Assembly (NCBI GenBank): GCA_000729835.1
Contig: JFHB01000097.1
Coordinates: forward strand, 1 to 64,000
Direction of reading: 5' to 3'
Length of the DNA stretch: 64,000 bases
Origin: Atkinsonella hypoxylon
Lineage: Eukaryota > Ascomycota > Sordariomycetes > Hypocreales > Clavicipitaceae
Below are positions 1-10,721 of this stretch, one piece after another. Both the position numbers and the translations under genes were made by a program. The notes beneath the pieces were generated by a model. That model saw nothing but the letters and a program-made list of their open reading frames with translations. It was not told where the DNA came from and did no database searches. The first letter of the stretch is position 1. Each line of letters begins with the position of its first letter.

Positions 1-78
<78 letters not shown>

Positions 79-195
79 GTTCTTTGCAGTTATATAGAAA
101 AATTATACTGCTTTCTTCGTTTATGCGGTTCATTATTCAGAAGTTGGGATCGTGCCAGGAGCTCTGACAGTGTATTGTCACTCCCTACTCCCTAG
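1..195 (+). repeat. (TC)37 microsatellite in the 3' part of a nitrite reductase intron
   Basis: Bases 1-74 are an uninterrupted TC dinucleotide tract. The following 120 bases carry a CTGAC branch-like motif near 165 and a pyrimidine-rich stretch ending in CTAG at 192-195. The nitrite reductase reading frame opens directly at 196 after an in-frame stop, so I read 1-195 as the end of an intron whose first part lies outside the window. Confidence 0.7.
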
Positions 196-3100
196 TATCA
201 CGAACAAGCCGGCGCTCCCCTCAATTATCACATCAACACCACAGTCACCGCCGTCGACTCTGCGAAAAAGACCGTCACTTGCGAAAATGGCGCGGTCCTA
301 CCCTACGATATCCTGGTGCTAGCCACAGGATCTCATGCCTCAATACCACGACATACGCCAAATTTCGATGCCAAGGGCGTATTTGTCTATCGCACAATAA
401 AAGACCTGAACAACTTGATAGCATTTACAGCGCAAAGGAAAGGCACGACAGGTTGCGTCGTTGGTGGAGGTCTGCTAGGTCTAGAGGCCGCCAAAGCCAT
501 GATGGACCTCGACAGTTTCGACAGAATCAGGTTGATTGAGCGCAATAGATGGGTATTGAGTCGACAGCTGGATCAAGAGGCCGGAAATATGGTTGTTCAG
601 CAGGTACAAGAGCTTGGTCTCGACGTGCTTCTTAGTAAACGAGTCGGCAAGATACAAGTCGACGAGGACAACAGCGTCACGGGGGTGGTGTTTGAGGACG
701 GCGAGGAGATTGCTTGCTCAACCTTGTGCTTTGCAATTGGCGTCACACCTCGAGACGAGCTGGCAAGAGTCTCTGGCATTGAGTGCGCACCGCGCGTCGG
801 GGGCATCGTCGTCAAGGACGACCTGAGCACCAGCGTGCCTGACATATATGCCATTGGCGAATGTGCCAGTTGGAAAAGCCAAACCTTTGGCCTCATCGCC
901 CCGGGAGTGGAAATGGCCGAAGTTTTGGCATTCAATCTCACACAAGCAAAACTGCACGCGCCTCGGGTCTTCAAGCGGCCCGATCTCAGCACCAAGCTGA
1001 AGCTCTTGGGCGTCAATGTGGCTAGTTTCGGGGACTTTTTTGCTGATAGAGACGGACCGAAGCATCTCCCGCCTCGCTATGCCAAGAAAACGACAAATGG
1101 TGCGAGCACCGCTCGTGCGGAGCAAACGGTCAAGACATTGACGTACAAAGATCCCTTTCTCAACATTTACAAGAAGTACATCTTCACCGCAGATGGCAAG
1201 TACCTCCTCGGCGGCATGATGATTGGCGATACAAGCGACTACATGAAAGTCGTGCCGCTCGTGAAGAACTTGAAGGAGCTCGATATGCCCCCGAGCCAGC
1301 TTATTCTCGGGGCCAAGAAGAATGGTGATGGCGACGAAGACGAAGACCTCCCCGGTGACACGCAGATATGTTCTTGCCACAACGTCACAAAAGCAGATGT
1401 TGTCAGCAAAGTCAAGGACGGATCCTGCAAAGACCTCGCCAGCATCAAGTCCTGCACAAAAGCAGGCACAGGCTGCGGAGGGTGCATGCCCCTCGTGACG
1501 ACCATCTTCAACAAGACCATGGCGTCCATGGGCAACGAGGTGAAGAACTACCTCTGCTCGCACTTCAATTTCTCCCGCGCGGAGCTGTACCACATCATCA
1601 TGGTCAAACAGCTCAAGACTCTGCCGGATGTGATGCGCGAGGCAGGCAACGACAAAGATAGCTCCGGTTGCGAAATGTGCAAGCCGGCCGTGGCGAGCAT
1701 CTTTGCCTCATTGTGGAACAAGCACGTCATGTCCAAGACGACCCATGGCCTACAGGACACGAACGATAGGTACCTGGGCAACATTCAACGGAATGGCACA
1801 TACTCTGTCGTTCCACGTATGCCTGGTGGTGAAATCACGCCCGATAAGCTTCTTGTCATCGGCGAGGTGGCCAAGCAGTATAACCTGTACACCAAGATCA
1901 CGGGCGGACAGCGGATAGATCTCTTTGGCGCCAGAAAGCAGGATCTGATAGATATATGGAGCAAGCTCGTTGCAGCGGGCATGGAATCAGGTCACGCCTA
2001 CGCCAAGTCCCTCCGCACCGTCAAGAGCTGCGTCGGCACGACGTGGTGTCGATTCGGCATCGGAGACAGCGTCGGTATGGCAGTGCGTCTGGAAGAGCGA
2101 TACAAAAGCATACGGGCACCGCACAAGATCAAAGGTGGTGTAAGTGGCTGCGTTAGAGAATGCGCAGAAGCACAAAATAAAGAGTAAGTCCGGTCAGTTC
2201 GGGTGGGAAGGGGGTTAATTGTTTTTCCCTTGTTTCACTCCTCCGAATCTCGTTTTTCCCCCTCCCTCCCTTCCCTGCCAACTGCCTCTTTGCCGGCCAT
2301 TACGAAGCAAAAGAGCTAACGCGTCAAAGCTTCGGTCTCATCGCCACGGAAAGGGGCTTCAACATCTTCGTCGCCGGCAATGGCGGCGCCAAACCCAAAC
2401 ATTCCGAGCTCCTAGCCAAGGACGTCCCTCCGGCAGACGTGGTGACGATCCTGGATCGCTACCTCATGTTCTACATCCGGACGGCGGACAAGCTTCAGCG
2501 CACAGCCCGCTGGCTGGAGTCCCTTCCGGGCGGAATAAAGTATCTTCAGGAGGTGATCCTGGAAGACAAGCTCGGCATCTGCGCCTCTCTAGAGACGCAA
2601 ATGAAGGAGCTTGTGGCCAGCTACTTTGACGAATGGGCCGAAGCCATCAAGGATCCTGACATGGTCGCCCAGTTCAAGCAGTTCCAGAACACGCCCGACG
2701 GCCTGGAAACCATGGAGCTCGAGCAGGACCGCGGGCAGTCTCGCCCCGTATACTGGCCCAAGGAGTCCACCACAGACAAGTTCAATTCCATCCAGTGGTC
2801 GAGTACGACATGGGAGCCCGTCATCGACGCAGTCTACTTTGACGGCGCCGACCAGCTCCCAAATGGCATCTCGGCGACCATCAAGCGCGGGGACACCCAG
2901 CTCGCCGTCTGGCGCTTCCGCGGCAAATACTACGCCACGCAGCAAATGTGTCCACACAAACGAGCCTTCATTCTATCAGATGGCCTCATCGGCCACAACC
3001 CGAGTGGCAGTTGCCATGGCAATGGCCACGACAGCAGCACGACCGAAGCCGGAGGGTCCCCTACCTCGCCCTGGATCTCTTGCCCCCATCACAAACGCAA

Positions 3101-3464
3101 CTTCGACCTGCAGAGCGGCTCGTGTAGCAACGACTCAGCGCTGTCCATCGCCACATTCAACGTGGAGCCCCGCGACGACAGCCTCATCTACATCAAACTC
3201 CCGCCTGTCACGGAACTCGATGCCGCCCTAGGCACATCGAAATGGAAGGTGAAGAAGGGAGAAAGCGGCGACTCGCCTTTTGCCGAGCTAGACAGGAAGA
3301 CCCAGCCCGTGGGCCGGAAAGCCAGAAAAGTCAACGGCATCAAGCCCATGGCCAATGCGAATCGTTCAGTCCTTACCACACCAAGTGGAACACACGCTTC
3401 GGCTTCTACGCGGACGATGCCTGTCGCTGCCGGAGGTGGCTGCGGGAGTGCACCAGATTGGTAA
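196..3464 (+). CDS. niiA: Nitrite reductase [NAD(P)H], 5'-partial
   Basis: Assimilatory nitrite reductase (niiA of Aspergillus, nit-6 of Neurospora), a cytosolic flavo-siroheme enzyme reducing nitrite to ammonium. Visible exons are 196-2183 and 2330-3464, with a GTAAGT...AAAG intron joining codons for ECAEAQNK and DFGLIATE. About 1,040 residues are present; family members run about 1,100-1,180, so the start lies upstream. Domains in order: FAD/NAD(P)H oxidoreductase (VLATGSHASIPRHTP, then GGGLLGLEAAK); BFD-like [2Fe-2S] domain (CSCHN ... CGGC); siroheme/4Fe-4S domain with Cx5C (SCVGTTWC) and Cx3C (GCVREC); and a C-terminal Rieske domain (CPHK ... CPHH). The loop between the two Rieske Cys-His pairs seems longer than usual and is rich in Gly, Ser and Thr. 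The nitrate-regulated promoter is not in the window. Confidence 0.94.
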
Positions 3465-4790
3465 ACAAGAGGCAATTAAAATTTTTTTAAAAAAAAAAAA
3501 AAAAAAAACCGAGGACGAGCATCCAGGTTTTGTTTGTTTCCCCTTTACTCCCGTGTGGTACGGGGTGGATAAACCGGGTAATTTGGAGAAATGAGCAGCG
3601 GTTGCGAATATGATGGCCTTGGCACTCTCCTCCTTTTCCACACTGGTATCAAACTCTTTCGAGATACACTGGCGTGCCCTCATCCAACGTCCGGATCTTG
3701 TAAAACGCAGGCACGTCCGTCTGCCTTTGGCAGTGGTGACACTTTCAAGCGAGCGAGCGGGCTGGGCACACGTGGATAAGCCAACTTCCATTCCATGTAG
3801 CGGAATATAATATACTGTCTGCAAGACAACCTCGCTGTCCTTGGATTCCTGACCTGTAGGCATGTGTATTGCTTGTATCGGCAGTGCATGGGAGAGCGGC
3901 CTGTCTGCGGTCACATCACCGTCAGCGTCACCTTCGCTGTCGCTGTCAATGGAATGAATTGCGCCAGGGGAAAGTACATGTCATGCACATCACGGCAGGG
4001 ATGCAACATCACTTCCGGTTGACCAATGTTTCTTCTTCCTGATCCAGCACGCAGAGCAGGGATGGACGAAAAAGACAAGGGGTTGTTCTTTGGATAGACA
4101 GGATTGACAGGATTGACTAGGATTGTGATAGATATGATGCGCTACCCAAGTACTGAATCTGCCCGGAATTGACACTAATGACATGTACTCTCGTCTTTTC
4201 ATGACCCAGACATCTTGACACCATAGACGTCCACCTGGGCTGCACCTTGGTAGAGAAAAAAAAAAAAAATTTGGGCCGGCTGTTACTCACAATTCTAGAC
4301 GTTGCACTGGCCAATTTTTTTTCTTTACCTGGGTATATGACCCATTAGCATGAAAGCTTGTATCTTTCCCAGATTTCCCCAAGTTCCATAATCGTTGCAC
4401 AAGTGCAAAAGAAAAGGGAATAATGATTCGTCAACTCGTGATACCCTCGGCCGCTACAAATGGAAAGTTACATGTATAGTTGTACAAATTCTCCGAGATA
4501 AAGCTAGAAAAGTCAAGTATGAAGCGGATTTACCCAGGGGAGTATCTATATGCAAGCCATGCCACCGTGACCAAAACAATAAGAAATGCCGTAGGGAGAA
4601 GAGGAAGGAAGGAGGAGGAGGAGGAGGAGGAGGAGGATGAAGAGGTCAAGAGGTCTGCTATTCCAATTAGGAAACCCAGAGAAAGAAAAGATAGGAGGAA
4701 GGAAAAAGACGCTGCACTCTAGTAAGAGGCAGAGGCAAAGGCAAAGGCAAGAAAAGGAAAGAAGAAGAGAGAGCTACCTAAACCGTGTGA
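3465..4790. other. Intergenic region between convergent niiA and SREBP genes
   Basis: No convincing gene. It holds an A20 tract preceded by seven T (about 3482-3508), an A-run near 4258-4270, and a purine-rich segment at 4590-4775 that includes a GGA trinucleotide repeat (about 4609-4637). The open frames here are low-complexity and overlap the repeat. It should contain the 3' ends of both flanking transcripts. Confidence 0.6.
4609..4637 (+). repeat. (GGA)n microsatellite
   Basis: Roughly nine to ten GGA units inside a longer purine-only stretch, downstream of the SREBP stop codon on the opposite strand. Confidence 0.85.
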
Positions 4791-7700
4791 TTACTCCTGA
4801 GTAGCTTCGTCCTCACTCATACTGCCATATCCAGTGTCTATTTCCATGCCAACCAGGCTTTTGGTAATGCCCAGACATCTTTCCACAACTTTATGCCGTA
4901 GCTCAGAAGCAACACCGCACCTGGGGGCGCCCTGACCCCCAATCCATAGCCGCAGAGTTGCTGCAAGGCTTTCCACCACGGATTCAACTTTTGGAACCGG
5001 TTTCTCGTATAACAGTAAGTTTTCCATAAGCACCATCACAGACGTGAAACCGAGCAAAGACATGGAAGAGGTATTCTCGGGTCGCACGATATTGTAAATA
5101 GCATCCACCTTTTGTAAGGTTGTACCAGGATTTTGCTTCACGTGATTGATGTGTGCGATGGCCATGGCACATCTCAATGCAGTAGACAAGTCTTGAGAGA
5201 AGTCGTCAAACCCATGCCCAACAGCAAGATTTGATCTGGTAAACGGACTGGTGATTCGGTCAGATTTAAGTATCTTGAGCGCTGCGGCGATATTGGCTCC
5301 CTGGGACTGCTTCATAAGAACGGCGCGAGCTAGAATGGCCCGTATCTGAGCGTAGGAACCGATAGGCGAGACCTTGATGGCAACCTCGAGGTCTTCGGCG
5401 GGATCTCTCGTTGGCTGTGCCTCCGTATCCAAGGTTTCTGTGAGAACATGATGCAGAATTTGTGTGGAAAACCAAGCAGCCACTGCATCCAGAGGAGAGC
5501 AAATGGCCACATCATCAACCACGTTGTCCATTCCATCAATTGGCGAAGACACATTGTGTGTTATCTCCGTATTGAATGACAAATTATGTGCACGCTGGAC
5601 GACTTCGGGGTTGAGAACATCGTCACAGTCCTGTTCAACTAAAGTAACAAGATGTTCAGGCAATTCATCGTCATGTTGTATTGAAGAGCCCCGACGTAGT
5701 TGGACGAGTAGTTGATTTAATTGGCGAGCTTTGTTCCATCGTGATCTAGCCATCTTGGCTGCAATAGCGTTCGCCCAAGATTGCAATAGTTTGCTGCGAG
5801 TCAAATGCCAGAGTAGGACACGAATGTGAAGGGCCTTTAGCATGAGACGGATGGGAGTATCGGGTAATGTGCCAGACGCCAGTAGGGTTAAAATCAAACG
5901 GCTCGTACAAATGTTCACATCTCCGCCAGCGAGTTGTGAATCCAGTGCGATTGACCAGGCCTTGACTCGCGCTGCCTCTTGTTCCTGCGTAAATCCAGTG
6001 AGCGTCTGGAAGCTGTGGGTGCCAATAGCATTGCGTAAACTGAGCTTCATCGTTTTCAAGATCAGAGCTGCTGCTTCCAAGAAGAAGTTGTGTCGAGGAA
6101 CCCAGACCGTCTGGATAGCTGTAAGCCAGGCTTGCCGACGTACGTGGATAGGTGATGCCAAAGACGGGGCTTTTCGCAATATGGCAGCTTGTGTGTCCTT
6201 GTCTTTGGGCTCGGGAGTTGCGAACAAGGATGGCACAAATATCCACAAGATGGTCCCCAACAACAGTAAGCCTTTAAGTGAAGAAAGCGCGCGATAGCCC
6301 ATGATGTGAACGTCAAGACTTGACGCTGCATGACTTAACAGACGCACGGGGATCGCAAGTAGTCCACGGCCCTGGGACTGCTCATTGCTCGTTTCCGACT
6401 CTCGCATTGCTTCGATGAACATGAGGCCAGCAAGGGAACCCACCATGAGTTTACCAAAATACGAATTTCCTTGCATCCAACCATTTTGTTGACCCTGTTG
6501 CAGTTGCTGAATCTGTTGCTGCCGAACCAGCGCTGGATTGGCGCCACGGAAGCTTTGCTGCGGTAGCGGATATGGTTGGCCAACAACCATTTGGGCCGAG
6601 AGAATTCGTTTCATATCGTCAGGTACCTGAATCATACCGGCAGAAGCCGGAGTGTTGTGAGGCTGTGGAGTTGGTAATGGTGAATTATTGAACTGTTGCG
6701 CGTTTTCTTGGGTGTATTGTATGGGAGTAGGAGGATGTTGCATAGGGCTGATCGATCCGTTCATAGCACCGGCCATGAACAGTTTTTCAAAAGCGCCAAT
6801 TCGGACTTGCATTGCTCCCATTTCCTCCAACAACCGATTATTCCTTTTTTCAAGGTGGCGAATATACTCGGTGGCTTTACTTAGAACCTGTCAAATAGGA
6901 TCCGAGTCAGTAGCCCGCTTGGAATGCGAAAATATCGTATATTGATAGAACGGAGAGTACTTTGCGCATGAATGAGGAGGGCAGGCGAGACATTTCCATC
7001 AGAGTCAACATACCGTGGCCTTGTTCAATTTGTGAGCCGGAGTCAGACCGTGCAGCTCTTCTCGGTCTTCCGTAGTATCTTCTCCTCGGGCACTCTTGGA
7101 CATGATACGTAGACTTGGAACACTGTCACGAAGAGCAGCAATCTTGTCATTGATGTTAGTTCGATACCGTTTCTCAATCATGTTATGAGCTGTCTTCTTG
7201 ACTGGTTTATCATCATCGTCGACATCGTCATCGTCTTCTGGTTCCGATGAGACTTTTCGCTTCCGATTATCCTTCTTGGCCGATTCAGGCTGATCTGGTG
7301 ATGCTAGGATGGCGCATCTGGAGTCACTCTTTGTTGATTCGGGACTCGAAGCACTCTTTGGCGAATTATACTGAAGATGAGCAGGCATGGCAATACTTCT
7401 CAATTCCTGCTGCATCGCCGGCGACATAGTCGTGGAACGGGATTGTTTGATATCCAGAGGTCCAGGCCTCGCGGCTCCGAAAATGGCATTTGAATTTACA
7501 TCGGCTGGAGTGAAGCTGTCAAAACTGAAGGATCCGTCTTCGGATCGGTCAAGGAGCGGCAAGGGCCAGGCAGTAGCTGTGGCGCTAGGCTGTGCGGATG
7601 GCGCAGTTGAAGTGCCTGTATTGTTGTCGTCGTAAGCTGGGGAGGTCTGGAAGTCCCAGGTTGTGGTTGATGGAGGGTAAAATTGCTGGGAAGCAACATT

Positions 7701-7814
7701 GGCTTGTGCCTGTATAGGGTCTGCGGATGCATTGGTCACGGCACTGGGGTCGTCCATGAAGCCAAACGTCGGATCATTGAACCGGTAGCGGTCTGCAACG
7801 CCGTCCTCGGCCAT
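4791..7814 (-). CDS. SREBP-type bHLH transcription factor, membrane anchored
   Basis: Sterol regulatory element-binding protein homologue (SrbA of Aspergillus, Sre1 of fission yeast). In those fungi the ER-bound precursor is cleaved under low oxygen or low sterol and the bHLH part activates ergosterol and hypoxia genes. Exons are 7814-7014 and 6887-4791; the 126-nt intron splits the second helix region and restores the frame NKAT-VLSKATEYIRHLEKR. Predicted length is 965 aa. The bHLH lies at about 207-285 with the SREBP-specific tyrosine (HNMIEKRYRTNINDK, Y217). A leucine-zipper-like heptad follows. Two hydrophobic segments near residues 412-428 and 472-490 form the expected hairpin, and the long C-terminal part fits the fungal DUF2014 region. 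A Gln-rich stretch precedes the first membrane segment. Which fungal SREBP paralogue this is cannot be settled here. Confidence 0.92.
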
Positions 7815-8242
7815 TGCGTCAGTGGACGTGCTGACCAGCTCTGTCCTGGTGCGCCCAGGCCCTGGGGAGTTTGTCTGTTGTGTGAATATCTGGCGTTGTC
7901 AGAGGCGTATTCGACGGCAAACGGCTCAGCAAGGTCAGGACACTGGGTGTGGGCCGAAGCGTGTCCGTACACGAAGACCAAGCCGAAGGTGTGGAAGCAG
8001 GAAGCGACGAGGTGGTGCCGGTAGTGCAGCTGGTGCAGATAGATGTGGTGTACTGGTGAAAATCGAATGACGAGGGCTGACAATCGTTCGACTTCTTGCG
8101 ATCGACAGGGTTCGACAGGTCGGGACTAGTGAACTAGTGAGGGCCCCTGCAGTTGCCGAAAAGCCTGCTGGTGAGAGTCGTAGATGAATCCGACAACGTG
8201 TAGGAGGCAAAAAATATAATTACGAATGGCAGTCCAAGAGGA

Positions 8243-8278
8243 AGGAGGGAGCAGGAGGGAGCAGGAGGGAGCAGGAGC
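8243..8278 (+). repeat. Tandem 10-bp repeat
   Basis: The unit AGGAGGGAGC repeats about three and a half times in the region upstream of the SREBP gene. It is a simple purine-rich array with no visible role. Confidence 0.8.
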
Positions 8279-8942
8279 GATAGCAAAGCAAGAGAAGGTC
8301 GGAGGATAATATTGGTTGACTGTCTGTGTCAGTCAGAGCCGTCCTGTGGTGCAGCCCTCCTTTCCTGGTCAGAGATTTCTGACAATTCCTCCGCAGTACG
8401 TGTGAAACCAGATGGCACTGCGTCTTTCCGCAGTGTGCTCACAGCCTAACTACCTACCTACCTACCTAGGTAGCGCGAACTGGGAGCAGTCTTTGCTGTA
8501 AGTACCTACCAGACATGTTTTTGCTTTTGAGTGCGCGAAACACCACGAATCAATTCCCCAGGAGGCACCTAGGCACCTAGTGGACCAATCAGTACTAGCG
8601 GGGTTGATAGGTACTTCAATCCACGTGGGAACCTCACTTAAGTACAACTCCCGGCAATTGCTAGATGTACAAAGAGCTACATCGCAGAAAGACGAAAAGT
8701 GTCTGCACCTGCCAGCCGTTTTCAGCAGCAGTGTTGATGGATGAGCATCATGTGAGCTCTAGATTGAAGACTTACTTAAGGAGGACACTGTCATGATCTT
8801 CACTTAGGTACCCATGTAGGTACCTGGGCATCGCGAGAATATTATTTGAGGAACGCCACCAAACGCGTCCAGAGCTAGCAGGTAGCTATTGTAGCTGTTT
8901 AGAGGTACCGACGAGGTAACGGAGTAGGAGTGGGTCACGTAC

Positions 8943-9462
8943 ACCTACCTAGGTACCTAGGTACGTCAAGTCGCATGCGTCGGGAAGTCCATACCTACTG
9001 TAGAAAGAAAAAACTTTCGCGAGACAGAATTACGGCACTGCACTGTTCTTCGGACTGTCTGATAGCCATGGTTAAGTTGGAAGACCGAGGAGAGACGGTA
9101 AGCCAATAAGAACCGTTAAAGTACTGCACCTAGAAGAAACCAGACATTATTTTTTGCGATTAGTAACTAGGTACCTAGGTATTGTGGTAAATGTGCCGTT
9201 AACGGTCTGAGCTACAAAGAACAGGGAAGTGGGGCAGCTACATCTCTGGAGAGCCTTGGTGTCTCCAGTGGAGATAAGGTACCTGCCACCACACACCAAG
9301 CTGATTTCTTGTAGTGGTGAAGGGAAACCGAACATCAACATAAGTGGGGCGTAGCACGAGTATAAATTAATTCTAGCTCTCTTGTCATTAAATGATGAAC
9401 TAAAAAGTGTCTCACTCTATACTCTGCTATCCGCATGCACACATGCCTAGGTACCTACCTAA
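8943..9462. repeat. Cluster of CCTAGGTACCTAGG palindromic motifs
   Basis: Three copies of a self-complementary motif built from TACCTAGGTA units occur at 8943-8964, 9168-9181 and 9446-9462. The same motif appears at 8451-8473, 22468-22482, about 26850-26890, about 27237-27285 and about 36685-36705, always between genes. Confidence 0.75.
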
Positions 9463-10173
9463 GTCGGTGTAATGAAAGATTAATTCTAGACGTTTACCTC
9501 TGTTCTATTATCTCTGAGAGACAAATACTTGCTGCTCCATGATTCCAAATGCATTGCTACATATATGCGTGCGTACTCGTACAGATAGCTGAAATATTTT
9601 CGGTCTAGCTTCTTTTTGTATAATTAATCAAAATACTAACTATATGACCTAGACTAAGTCTATAAGAAAACCTCCGATTGGCTGAAATTGCCCCTATAAA
9701 GTAGATTTATAAGACCGGTTAGGGGTTAGACCGTAAACCCACAAATATGTAATTAAAGCTAATGCATTAATTGCAGCTGTTACGGAATAGAGAGTAGTTA
9801 GTTAACTACCTAGTAGCTGTATAACGGCGGGGCTTGTATCTTTGCGGACCGACTACAAGTCCGGCTCCATGCAGCCAGTCAGCAGGGTGGACCTGCGCCC
9901 GTGCAGTCAGAGGCGCGCACACCTCGCACGCATAGTACACTTTAGAAATAAAGCGGCAAACTCGCAAGTTGGAGCGATTCAAACTGAATTGCAAGCAATC
10001 AATTTGGTTCATAGTTTTAGTGCCTCGAGGGCGTGCCACGCCGGGGGAGGGCTAGCAAAAGTCTGACTAGTCTGAAATCAGCTAGTAGAAGGCACATTCG
10101 CCCACTTGTCACCAGAACAAATTCCTTACAATGCAAGCATTTTGATTGGGTTAATTTAGTGGGTTGGTATGCG

Positions 10174-10195
10174 AGTGTAGCCTTATGGCTACACT
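10174..10195. repeat. Perfect 9-bp hairpin
   Basis: AGTGTAGCC and its exact complement GGCTACACT are separated by four bases (TTAT). No T-tract or gene end lies beside it, so a terminator role is not supported. Confidence 0.7.
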
Positions 10196-10682
10196 GTCGT
10201 ATCAACAAGGATTACAGGCCAATTAAAACATCGGAGCAAAAGGGACCTTCTTACCCTATACTAATTCAATCTATAATAGAAGTTCCAATAACTGCTAGTT
10301 ATGAAGAGCTACATCGCACGTCCTATAACTCCACCTCTTTTAATAAGGACCTAAGGTCACTCGAGGTCACTCCACAGATAAAAATGGGTCGGTACGAAAG
10401 TGTAGCCTTCTCGGCATTAAAGAGATATGCCCGTCCATGACACATGTGCTATTGGTACGTCCTGCACTACCGTGTGCCCCACTATAATAATACTATTAAG
10501 ACTACATGTAACTATTCCGTAGCCAAGCCAGACTGGGAACGTGGTTAATTGGGTATGCTAGTCATTTCTTTGCTCTACTAACAAACATGGAACCAACTTG
10601 GCAAGTCTTGTCTAGTCTTTATTTTGGACTTATTTTGACGGATTGCCCTTCTCTACGCATACGAGGCTGAATCAGCTCGAAT

Positions 10683-10721
10683 CTTCCATGGCCTTGGTTG
10701 TCCAAAGCGTGGCCATGGAAG
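10683..10721. repeat. 11-bp inverted repeat around NcoI-like palindrome
   Basis: CTTCCATGGCC at 10683-10693 pairs with GGCCATGGAAG at 10711-10721 across a 17-base loop. The arms extend imperfectly outward (GAATC against GGATTC). Confidence 0.7.

Noticed and set aside
316..2187. Nitrite reductase starting at ATG 316
   Set aside because: The conserved frame continues upstream to 196 (NYHINTTVTAVDSAKKTVT), so 316 is an internal Met.
4395..4722. Overlapping plus-strand frames of about 80 codons
   Set aside because: Purine-rich low-complexity sequence with GGA repeat; no coding pattern.
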